A DNA stretch of 5,342 nt, taken from assembly GCA_903928955.1 (NCBI GenBank), contig CAIYTD010000369.1:1-5342 (forward strand), in the 5' to 3' direction. This DNA comes from Oligoflexia bacterium (GTDB taxonomy: Bacteria; Bdellovibrionota; UBA1018). Position numbers and translations under genes: made by a program. Positions 1 to 5,158 of this stretch are shown here, piece by piece (within the stretch, counting starts at the first letter, position 1; the number at the start of each line of letters is the position of its first letter). Under the pieces are notes generated by a model. It made no database searches and was not told the origin of the DNA. It saw only the letters and a program-made list of their open reading frames with translations.

Positions 1-102
1 CCAAATGATAAGACTTGGAATGCTGTAAAACTGGGCTTAACGCCTGGAATGAGAGTCCAAGAGAGTCAAATGGAATTTCTCTTTAGAACCCCCCTGCTTT
101 AG
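1..102 (+). CDS. tnpB: C-terminal end of a probable IS200/IS605-family TnpB (partial, 5' end outside window)
   Basis: An open frame runs from the first base to a TAG at 100-102 and gives 33 residues, beginning PNDKTWNAVKLGLTPG and ending FLFRTPLL. I do not recognise the residues alone: TnpB tails are poorly conserved, and the zinc-ribbon and RuvC motifs would lie upstream of the window. The call rests on context. The stop codon sits in the loop of a hairpin (90-110) with the distinctive IS608-type right-end design, and IS605-group tnpB genes commonly end in or just before that right end. TnpB is an RNA-guided DNA endonuclease that cuts the empty donor site and helps the element persist. Whether the gene is intact, and whether a tnpA partner exists, cannot be seen. 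Another accessory protein of such an element is the main alternative. Confidence 0.5.
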   Translation, partial: PNDKTWNAVKLGLTPGMRVQESQMEFLFRTPLL

Positions 103-117
103 CAGTGGGGAGTCTCA
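86..117 (+). mobile_element. IS200/IS605 (IS608-like) right-end hairpin
   Basis: GAAC (86-89) is followed at once by a hairpin at 90-110. Outer stem C90-C93 pairs with G107-G110, inner stem 94-97 pairs with 102-105, the loop is TTTA, and T106 is a single extruded base. AGTCTCA then follows. In IS608 the Y1 transposase TnpA recognises this kind of C-rich imperfect hairpin with one bulged T, and a guide tetranucleotide just 5' of the stem pairs with the TC-containing cleavage tetranucleotide downstream. Here GA of GAAC could pair with TC at 113-114 or 115-116. The structure is read directly; the family assignment rests on remembered architecture, not a search. The exact element end is uncertain by a few bases. 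Confidence 0.65.
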
Positions 118-118
118 G

Positions 119-225
119 AGCTCATACATAGTAGGAGCAGGGGAGATGATTCGTCATTCTCCCTATTTTTTGTCCTCTATTCTCTGAATTCAGTATATAT
201 ATATTTCTCCTACTGTGTATGAGCT
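119..225. repeat. Long imperfect inverted repeat, 19-base arms
   Basis: AGCTCATACATAGTAGGAG (119-137) is complementary to CTCCTACTGTGTATGAGCT (207-225) at 18 of 19 positions, and the odd pair is T/G, which can wobble in RNA. TCTC (113-116) and GAGA (229-232) could extend the stem across a small internal loop. The 69-base interior holds a strong terminator hairpin (141-163), the 10-base palindrome CTGAATTCAG (184-193) and a run of alternating T and A (about 194-203). It may be an old intergenic terminator or cruciform, or a small palindromic (MITE/REP-like) element. The left arm begins at the predicted end of the IS right end. Confidence 0.8.
141..171 (+). terminator. Rho-independent terminator, + strand
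   Basis: G141-A146 pairs with T158-C163, T157 is bulged, and TGA (147-149) pairs with TCA (154-156) around a TTCG tetraloop. The sequence then runs TA followed by six T (166-171). A GC-rich stem, a stable UUCG-type loop and a U-tract make this a convincing terminator for transcription arriving from the left (tnpB or omega RNA). The reverse strand has no T-run on the correct side, so it is unidirectional. Confidence 0.7.
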
Positions 226-283
226 GAAGAGAGTTTCCGCGATAACCAAGCATTAGATTCTCCTCAAAAAAAATTTTTGTTCT

Positions 284-308
284 AAAACCAGACTCGGATT
301 AGAGTCTG
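284..308 (-). terminator. Possible weak terminator for the - strand operon
   Basis: CAGACTC (289-295) pairs perfectly with GAGTCTG (302-308) around a six-base loop. Read on the - strand, the stem is followed by GTTTT (288-284), with a further AT-rich run nearby (about 266-278). It lies 56-80 bases beyond the stop of the HD-domain gene, in the right orientation to end its transcript. The T-tract is short, so efficiency is doubtful. Confidence 0.35.
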
Positions 309-325
309 TGGGTATCCAGCCCCTA

Positions 326-362
326 GAAGCCCCCACTAAAATTTAGTGGTGGGAGTAGTCAC
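326..362 (+). mobile_element. Second, solitary IS200/IS605-like right-end hairpin
   Basis: GAAG (326-329) directly precedes a hairpin at 330-353. C330-C332 pair with G351-G353, T350 is extruded, and C333-A339 pair with T343-G349 around a three-base loop. AGTAGTCAC follows. The layout repeats that at 86-117: TAGAA before the stem, a C-run, one bulged T at the same side of the stem, then AGT and a TC-containing tetranucleotide. The inner stem sequence differs, so the two are not recent copies of one end. No tnpA or tnpB frame precedes it within 200 bases, so it may be a relic or the end of a non-autonomous element. It ends two bases before the stop codon of the HD-domain gene. Confidence 0.5.
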
Positions 363-363
363 A

Positions 364-1815
364 TCAGGTTTCAATGAGTCCTCGGTTTTTTAATAGGTCA
401 ATGGCTGCATGATTGGCATAAACACTGGGAACAAAATTAATAAATCCAGAGAGGTGCTTCATTAAAGTATTTTCTCTTTCTACGAGGAGACTCGGTTTTC
501 CATTTCTTGAGACCACTTTAATAGGATCTCTTTCTCGATAGAGATTGTCTTGAGATCCTTTTTTGAGGATTTGTCCTAGACCACGGGTAAAAAGCACATC
601 TTTTTCAGGGATGTCTGCCAGAAGCCATTCTTTTCCTGTTCCATGTTTTCGCAGCACATTTTCTAGTTCGTCAATAAAAGTTTTTATTTTGATTCGTAGT
701 TTTTGTTTTTCATCTTCTCCGCTCGCGATGGATAGAATTCGGTGTTCAAAAAGAGGGTGATGAATGGTTTTCGGGGGATGGCGATACAGGAGCATTTCGG
801 TAAGTTCTGCTATTCTCGGATTTTTGATCATTTTCTTAAATCTTAAATCTTGGCACCGAGTCATGAAGTAAATATCGTTCCACCAAAAAAATCGCTCGTC
901 TCTTTCTTCGATCATAGTGAGAAGATCGTGAAATTGATGGATCAAGTCTTTTTCTAAAAATGCCTGTGCAATGTGAGATGACATGATGTCAAATTTTGCG
1001 GATCCATGGTTTTTGATTACTTGGCTATACCAGCTAAAACGAGCAATCAGAAAATCCTCCACGGCGTGGATTGCGTTTTCGCGAATTCCAAACGCAAGTT
1101 GATCTTCTCCCGCGTCGTAGGTGGTTAAATTTGCAAGGATATATTCGCGGTCGAATTGGCCATATTTTATTCCCGTGTAGTGGGAGTCTCTGAGAAGATA
1201 ATCCATTCGATCCGCATCTAGATCCGAATGCATCAGTTGATTAGCAATGAGATGCGGAGAGTCTCCTTTTATAATTTGAGAGATCATTTGGACATCAAAA
1301 TCATAGTGATTTAAAATTTGGGTCAGGCCGCCCGCATAATCAGTATTTTTGATAATGAAAGAGCCTAAGTGTTCGTGTGAGTTTGGAAGCTTTTTAGAGG
1401 TAGTTCCTGAACGACGCTTATCGTTTCCATGCCGAATATATGCATTTTCGATGGCATGGCTGAAGGGGAAAGTGCCAATATCATGCAGGAGTGCTGCAAT
1501 TCTGAGGCTTTTATGAAACATTGCAGAGGGGTTTTTAGCTTTTGGATCAAAAAGTTCCGAATCGGGGACGGCCAGTCCTACAGATCGAAGCATCTGGTCC
1601 ATGGAGTGCATGACTCCAATGACGTGCGCAAACCGATTGTGTTCTGCGCCTGGAAAAATATAGTTCGCAAATCCGAGTTGTTTGATCCAGCGGAGTCGCT
1701 GAAAAAAGGGGGAGTTAATAATTTTTTCTTCCCATTCAGTAATGGGGATAAATCCATAGAGGACGTCATAAATGGATCTTAAATTCTTGAGCGGTCTTTG
1801 AGTGGGTATCAACAA
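364..1815 (-). CDS. HD-domain phosphohydrolase (COG1078/SAMHD1-like)
   Basis: This 483-residue protein is a predicted cytoplasmic metal-dependent phosphohydrolase of the HD superfamily. Family signatures appear in order: an N-terminal segment around residues 35-48 (FFQRLRWIKQLG), HNRFAHVIGV at 59-68 with metal-ligand candidate H64, the HD pair H111-D112 within LLHDIGTFPFSH (109-120), HEHLG at 147-151, and the DLDADRMDYLLRDS block at 198-211 carrying the last metal-binding aspartate. The H...HD...D set is therefore complete. Length fits the family. Related proteins act on dNTPs or other nucleotides, but the substrate here cannot be predicted. Residues after about 250 show no motif I recognise. 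The start is TTG at 1815: an in-frame stop lies at 1828-1830, and AGGGGG sits eight bases upstream. It is second in an operon with the GT-9-like gene. Confidence 0.9.
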   Translation of the reverse strand: MLIPTQRPLKNLRSIYDVLYGFIPITEWEEKIINSPFFQRLRWIKQLGFANYIFPGAEHNRFAHVIGVMHSMDQMLRSVGLAVPDSELFDPKAKNPSAMFHKSLRIAALLHDIGTFPFSHAIENAYIRHGNDKRRSGTTSKKLPNSHEHLGSFIIKNTDYAGGLTQILNHYDFDVQMISQIIKGDSPHLIANQLMHSDLDADRMDYLLRDSHYTGIKYGQFDREYILANLTTYDAGEDQLAFGIRENAIHAVEDFLIARFSWYSQVIKNHGSAKFDIMSSHIAQAFLEKDLIHQFHDLLTMIEERDERFFWWNDIYFMTRCQDLRFKKMIKNPRIAELTEMLLYRHPPKTIHHPLFEHRILSIASGEDEKQKLRIKIKTFIDELENVLRKHGTGKEWLLADIPEKDVLFTRGLGQILKKGSQDNLYRERDPIKVVSRNGKPSLLVERENTLMKHLSGFINFVPSVYANHAAIDLLKNRGLIET

Positions 1816-1819
1816 ATCT

Positions 1820-2575
1820 TTATCCCCCTATACTATTTGCCGCGATTTCCTTTAAAAAGTCATCTAATTTATGCGAAGAATCTGAAAGTGGGGAAAGATT
1901 TTTCTGAATCAGAAACGTCGGAATATGAAAAGCTCGAGCAATATCAACAGGACTAGACTGGACTCCCAGGAAGGCATTGCTTAAGCTCATGAGAGCAAAA
2001 AGTTTCCGCACATTTGACTTTCGATGGGAAGAAAAATAGTAATATTCACATCCTTGGATTGCTGAGTCATTTTCAAGTCCAATTTGCCAAAAGCGAATTT
2101 CATTTCCCCATTGAGCAATAATGGCATCCCAGAATTCAATGGGAGCTGTTTTTTCTTCTCCTTGTCCGCGTGCATGAACGAGACATAATGGTTTTTGAGT
2201 ATTTTCTAAAAAGCTATGATTTTGGATAAATTTTTTGCATTTTTGTCGTTCAGAATGAGTCAGATAAATTTCGGGTTTCATTTGATTTTTGACTTTTTTT
2301 TCTTCTGATTGGAGAAAATTAGTGCCTAAAATCTCTTTTGGAAGGTATGCAATTCCATCGATCCAGGGGTTCGCTTGAAAGACGACTGGATTAAATCCTC
2401 GAAAATAACTGTAGATTTTGAGGCCTGGATCTTTTTCTTTTAAAAGAGCAGGCAAGGGTGTCAAGAGCAGAGCTTCCTGAAGATTCTTGCTTTGTGTGCC
2501 TATGCATATTTTTCGCATGTTGCTGGGAGACGAATGATTATGGTTCATAAGTGAATCAATTGGTAGAAATTCCAT
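1820..2575 (-). CDS. Degenerate GT-9 (heptosyltransferase-like) protein
   Basis: The fold pattern is that of GT-9 enzymes, which transfer ADP-heptose or similar sugars to lipopolysaccharide in the cytoplasm. Visible are an N-terminal MRKICIGT strand, LLLTPLPALLKEKDPGLKI with NPWID after it, a central KPLCLVHARG strand and KTAPIEFWDAII helix, and a C-terminal GVQSSPVDIARAFHIPTFLI matching the family's V-D-S-G/T-x-x-H-x-A region. It is short (about 230-250 residues; usual 320-350). The early G-D pair before the LTP helix is absent, and the late D and H are Q and D, so classical catalysis is doubtful. The frame opens at TTG 2614; ATG 2575 has AAGG directly before it; ATG 2548 and ATG 2518 are possible, the last placing the conserved domain at residue 1. 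The start is unresolved. It is first in an operon with the HD-domain gene. Confidence 0.7.
   Translation of the reverse strand: MEFLPIDSLMNHNHSSPSNMRKICIGTQSKNLQEALLLTPLPALLKEKDPGLKIYSYFRGFNPVVFQANPWIDGIAYLPKEILGTNFLQSEEKKVKNQMKPEIYLTHSERQKCKKFIQNHSFLENTQKPLCLVHARGQGEEKTAPIEFWDAIIAQWGNEIRFWQIGLENDSAIQGCEYYYFSSHRKSNVRKLFALMSLSNAFLGVQSSPVDIARAFHIPTFLIQKNLSPLSDSSHKLDDFLKEIAANSIGG
1822..1829 (-). promoter_or_regulatory. Shine-Dalgarno fixing the TTG start of the HD-domain gene
   Basis: On the - strand AGGGGGAT (1829 down to 1822) lies eight bases (counted from AGGGGG) before the TTG at 1815. It sits inside the last codons of the upstream GT-9-like gene, whose TAA is at 1822-1820, only four bases before the TTG. 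This suggests translational coupling. A second TTG at 1812 is a less well spaced alternative. Confidence 0.6.
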
Positions 2576-2632
2576 CCTTATCTCTATGCTAATGGCAGTA
2601 CTAATCTCAAACAAAATTTGTAAGGATTGAAA

Positions 2633-2638
2633 ATTATA
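2633..2638 (-). promoter_or_regulatory. Candidate -10 box for the GT-9/HD operon
   Basis: A perfect TATAAT is read on the - strand at 2638-2633 in the divergent intergenic region. An A9 tract upstream (T2641-T2649 on the + strand) could act as an UP-like element. No good -35 sits at 17 bases. Transcription would start near 2626, leaving a leader of about 50 bases to ATG 2575. On the + strand the same region has TAGAAT at 2656-2661, a possible -10 for the lipoprotein genes, also without a clear -35. Confidence 0.3.
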
Positions 2639-2711
2639 TGTTTTTTTTTCCCGAATAGAATTGGCTTGCTCCTTGCTTTGGGTCTTGTTGATGGATTTGA
2701 AGGGAGAAGTA

Positions 2712-3341
2712 GTGTTGAAGTCTCAGTTGTTCGGCAAAAGTGTGCTCACATGTCTTGTTTTTCTAGGGATGGGTTCCTGTGGGCCTGCTCGATCCGTTCC
2801 CCTGAACGAGGAAGATCTGCTTGCTCCTTTAATCGATACGGATACCTCTGGATTAAAGGAATCTCCGTCGCCAGCTCAAGCTTTGGGTCTAAGGATAGGG
2901 GTTGAAAAAAAATTTTTACGTACTTTTTATTCGTCCACTCGCGATGGGGATCGCGTTTATTTAGCGCAGAACGTTTATCCGATGAGGACGACTCAAAATG
3001 AAATTTATCTTAATCGAGCTTTGCCTTTTTCTCCTTCGAACTTTACTTCTAAAAATATTTTTTTTGCGTTTACCCAGGATTTATTGCAATCAACAATTAT
3101 AAACGCTTCCGTTTCTCATGCGCTGATTAGTGGGAGTAATCAAAAAATTTATTTTCCCGATTCCTATATTATTTGTCACGATTTGAACCAAAATATTTGG
3201 CTTGTTTCTGTCACTGATATTCTTAAGAAAAGTTTTTATTTATTATCTGAGGTAAATACACATATTTTTCTATTGAATCTCACTTTGGCAAATAGCTTAA
3301 AAATTGAAATTAAAATTTATTTTAGAATAGTGAAGGAGTAG
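2712..3341 (+). CDS. Predicted lipoprotein A, single-domain paralogue of the next gene
   Basis: With GTG 2712 as start the protein has 209 residues. That start has GGAG at 2703-2706 five bases upstream and gives a textbook lipoprotein signal: K3 and K9, a hydrophobic stretch VLTCLVFLGMG, and C23 as the modified cysteine (lipobox MGSC, with M unusual at -3). TTG 2715 is nearly as good. The frame is open back to TTG 2661, but that would bury the signal in a long charged extension. After a linker rich in D, E, S and P (24-57), a beta-rich domain follows (58-206). It matches residues 60-217 of the next protein in order: ALGLRI, the IYLNRALPF strand, IFFAFTQD, HDLNQNIWLVSVTDI, and the closing LTLANSLKIEIKIYFRI. 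I recognise no named family. The last third is very AT-rich. It is first of a + strand operon, transcribed away from the GT-9 gene. Likely membrane-anchored in the periplasm; function unknown. Confidence 0.75.
   Translation: MLKSQLFGKSVLTCLVFLGMGSCGPARSVPLNEEDLLAPLIDTDTSGLKESPSPAQALGLRIGVEKKFLRTFYSSTRDGDRVYLAQNVYPMRTTQNEIYLNRALPFSPSNFTSKNIFFAFTQDLLQSTIINASVSHALISGSNQKIYFPDSYIICHDLNQNIWLVSVTDILKKSFYLLSEVNTHIFLLNLTLANSLKIEIKIYFRIVKE
3332..3338 (+). promoter_or_regulatory. Shine-Dalgarno for lipoprotein B inside the end of lipoprotein A
   Basis: GAAGGAG lies in the last two codons of gene A, directly before its TAG (3339-3341) and six bases before GTG 3345. Its strength and spacing decide the GTG start, and its position suggests coupled translation of the two lipoproteins. 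Confidence 0.65.
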
Positions 3342-3344
3342 TGC

Positions 3345-4802
3345 GTGATTTATCTATGTGTTTCTTTTTTTTTGTTTTTTTCAGGGTGCGGTGGAAGTTC
3401 AGAAAAGTCTACAGAACATACCACACAATCTTCTCGTCAATCTCCAGAGTCCGATCTGGCTTCGTTTGTCCCAGTACCTGCTGGTGGAGGTGGAAATTTT
3501 ATTGAATCCTATTCTAAGTTGTCTTTGGGATTACGTGTTGTTCCAGAGGCTGCGGACGGAAGTGATTCTAACAGACCAGATCCCCAATTCAACTGGGCTG
3601 CCGTGGCAAATGCGGAGGAGGCGAGTTGGGATGAAACGGGAGGAGTTTTTCATCGAAAAATATTTTTGGTGGATCCAGAGTCATCTCTTCCTGAGCATAA
3701 AAGACATCTTTTTTTCGTTTGGCCAGAAAATCCCTGGGGTTCTCCCATTCGGAGCGCCTCGTTTACTCATAGGATTGTGAGTCCTTTGAATCACCGGAGA
3801 GGAACTTTGAATCCCATGCCTGTTTGGCATGATCTGGAAAATCAGACGTGGTTTATCCCTATTTCAGAAATATTCAGGGCTTCGGAGAATTACAAAGCTC
3901 TTGACGCAAGTGGAGAGGATACTCAAATCATTCATATTGATTTGATTTTAGAGAATGGTTTGAGCGTTCCTGTAGAAATTCGATTTCAAGCGATTGGTCC
4001 TATCCCTGATATTCGACATGAACTGCATCCTGTTCCACCCAGTCCTAACGCAGTGGAGTTTGTGAAATCGATTTCTCGGGAAGGTAGGGTAGTGCGAATA
4101 GAGTCTTGGACAAACCCTTCGAGTCGACCCTTTACTTTGTGGGTGCGAGCACAGACAGGACGTCAAGCTTTGAAGCTCCATACTGAAATTCAAATGTCAG
4201 AATATACTCCTCGTGGGGATGGTCCGCCGCTAGGGCCTCATCTGCGATCGCAGAATTCCTCGGCTGAATTGAGTGTCACTCAAATAGTGGCAGAACACGG
4301 AGGGCCCGGTGGGGAAAGCGAGGAGAGTTCGGATGTAGGGAATCAATGGGTGAGTTTCACGTTGAAGGCTGCAGAAGTCCTCTATTTATATTGGCGGGCG
4401 AATCCCTCTGTAGGAGTGAGAGATTGCTTGATTCCCCCTCCGCAAATCATACCGATGAGCTGGTTAGAGATTTTTCCTCAAACTTTTAGTAGAGTGTTGA
4501 ACATTCCTATTGGAGTTTGGCAAGATCGTCCCGATCCTCTACGACCTCCTGCATACCATACTCAAAATATGACCCATCATTCCCGTGTAGTGGGGGGTGC
4601 ATTGCAAGGGAACTGGGAGGGAGAAGTCCGGCTGGTGCATCCATTTACTTCTCAACAAGAAGCGACCCGGGCAAATGCTCCTGGAAGTAGTCGGGAGTAC
4701 CGGGTTCTTTGGTCTTCAGCACTTCAGGAAGCCCTTGTAGCGGAAAGTTTTAATCCTGCACTTCCGTCTTATTATTGTCAGGGTATTTTTCGTGATAATT
4801 GA
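3345..4802 (+). CDS. Predicted lipoprotein B, two-domain paralogue of lipoprotein A
   Basis: This 485-residue protein starts at GTG 3345, six bases after GAAGGAG (3332-3338), with an in-frame stop just upstream. Its signal peptide is very short: a hydrophobic run to the lipobox FSGC with C15 as lipidation site, and no lysine or arginine before it, which is unusual. A Ser/Thr-rich, Gly-rich linker follows (17-56). Residues 60-217 repeat the domain of lipoprotein A (SLGLRV, RKIFLVDPESSLP, HLFFVWPEN, HDLENQTWFIPISEI, LILENGLSVPVEIRFQAI). Residues 218-485 are extra, with an EFVKSISREGRVVRIESWTN block (238-257), a Gly/Ser/Glu-rich stretch (318-331), and two cysteines (C361, C478) that could form a disulfide in the periplasm. 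No enzyme motif is evident. Base composition is more GC-rich than gene A. An envelope protein of unknown role, translated from a site inside the end of gene A. Confidence 0.8.
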   Translation: MIYLCVSFFLFFSGCGGSSEKSTEHTTQSSRQSPESDLASFVPVPAGGGGNFIESYSKLSLGLRVVPEAADGSDSNRPDPQFNWAAVANAEEASWDETGGVFHRKIFLVDPESSLPEHKRHLFFVWPENPWGSPIRSASFTHRIVSPLNHRRGTLNPMPVWHDLENQTWFIPISEIFRASENYKALDASGEDTQIIHIDLILENGLSVPVEIRFQAIGPIPDIRHELHPVPPSPNAVEFVKSISREGRVVRIESWTNPSSRPFTLWVRAQTGRQALKLHTEIQMSEYTPRGDGPPLGPHLRSQNSSAELSVTQIVAEHGGPGGESEESSDVGNQWVSFTLKAAEVLYLYWRANPSVGVRDCLIPPPQIIPMSWLEIFPQTFSRVLNIPIGVWQDRPDPLRPPAYHTQNMTHHSRVVGGALQGNWEGEVRLVHPFTSQQEATRANAPGSSREYRVLWSSALQEALVAESFNPALPSYYCQGIFRDN

Positions 4803-4833
4803 GAAAATATTACAGTTGTGAGAAAGTTGAAGT

Positions 4834-5016
4834 ATGGAAACCATCGTGAGTCTGAGGCATGCAACGCTCGATGATTTGAGCGAAATATTAAGAATTGAGA
4901 AGCAATGTTACCTTAATTCTTGGACTGAGGAGCATTTTATTGCTGAGCTCGAAAAACCGTACAGTCAATTTCTCGTATTGACGGATGATGAAACGGATTC
5001 GAAAATTTTTGGATAA
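4834..5016 (+). pseudogene. rimI: Truncated ribosomal-protein N-acetyltransferase (RimI-like)
   Basis: The 60 codons match the start of RimI-type GNAT acetyltransferases, which acetylate the N-terminus of ribosomal protein bS18 using acetyl-CoA. A first strand (IVSLRHAT) is followed by the D-D-L helix with an IEKQCYLNSW motif, the WTEEHFIAEL helix (30-39), and the strand QFLVLTDDETDSKIFG. Full proteins have about 150 residues. Everything after the second strand is missing, including the acetyl-CoA-binding R/Q-x-x-G-x-G/A loop, so it cannot be active as encoded. No frame downstream restores it, so this is not a simple frameshift: different DNA begins near 5010-5020. The start is ATG 4834, with an in-frame stop just upstream (4828-4830) and only a weak Shine-Dalgarno. 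It lies 31 bases after lipoprotein B, probably the original operon end. Confidence 0.7.
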
Positions 5017-5158
5017 GGAACATCACATTAAAGAACTTGAGGCGGCGATAGAGCATATCAAGAAGGAACCTGTCCAAAGTTGGATAGGGAAGATTGGAAA
5101 ATCAATTAAAGTGGGAAAGATAAAAAGAAAAATTCAGTCACTAAAAAAAGGTAAATGA
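4985..5158 (+). CDS. Small lysine-rich protein of unknown function, coupled to the nuclease gene
   Basis: A 57-residue frame begins ATGATG at 4985, overlaps the end of rimI in another frame, and stops at 5156-5158. It has 15 lysines, a predicted amphipathic helix (residues 10-28, DKEHHIKELEAAIEHIKKE) and a basic tail. I do not recognise the family. Its stop overlaps the start of the phosphoesterase gene as ATGA, the arrangement of translationally coupled partners and the main support for it being real. The first 9 or so codons lie in what looks like rimI DNA, so the true gene may have begun in sequence lost at the junction, and this could be a truncated C-terminal part. No clear Shine-Dalgarno precedes 4985. 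Confidence 0.5.
   Translation: MMKRIRKFLDKEHHIKELEAAIEHIKKEPVQSWIGKIGKSIKVGKIKRKIQSLKKGK

Larger units (their letters stand above)
1..133 (+). ncRNA. Candidate omega RNA (reRNA) overlapping tnpB 3' end and right end, partial
   Basis: In IS605-group elements the TnpB guide RNA is made from the 3' part of the tnpB transcript. It includes the right-end hairpin and ends with a roughly 16-base guide taken from the DNA beyond the element. By position, the guide here would lie in about 118-133, which falls in the left arm of the inverted repeat described separately. A terminator at 141-171 would end read-through transcripts soon after. No RNA structure beyond the right-end hairpin was checked, and the call depends entirely on the upstream frame being tnpB. 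Confidence 0.3.

Noticed and set aside
1..363. CRISPR array, tRNA or rRNA in the left intergenic stretch
   Set aside because: No regularly spaced direct repeats, no cloverleaf with a TTCNANNC arm and no rRNA words; the repeats present are inverted and hairpin-forming.
1179..1194. AGTGGGAGTCTCTGAG inside the HD gene resembles the IS right-end tail AGTGGGGAGTCTCAGAG at 104-120
   Set aside because: No C-run or bulged-T hairpin precedes it, and on the - strand it encodes the conserved L-R-D-S-H-Y-T-G block of the HD family, so the protein explains the sequence.
1429..1782. 117-residue + strand frame antisense to the HD gene
   Set aside because: It lies opposite the best conserved part of the HD domain and shows no motif; it mirrors that coding strand.
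2661..2711. TTG 2661 as the start of lipoprotein A
   Set aside because: It would add 17 residues with an acidic stretch before the signal peptide and has no ribosome binding site, whereas GTG 2712 has GGAG at proper spacing and a normal lipoprotein n-region.
2627..2905. 92-residue + strand frame starting at 2627
   Set aside because: It overlaps lipoprotein A in another frame, has no signal peptide of equal quality, and no Shine-Dalgarno; it is a shadow.
5017..5154. A frameshift that could restore full-length RimI
   Set aside because: I read the forward frames past 5016 and none gives the acetyl-CoA-binding loop or other GNAT motif; the region encodes a basic unrelated peptide.
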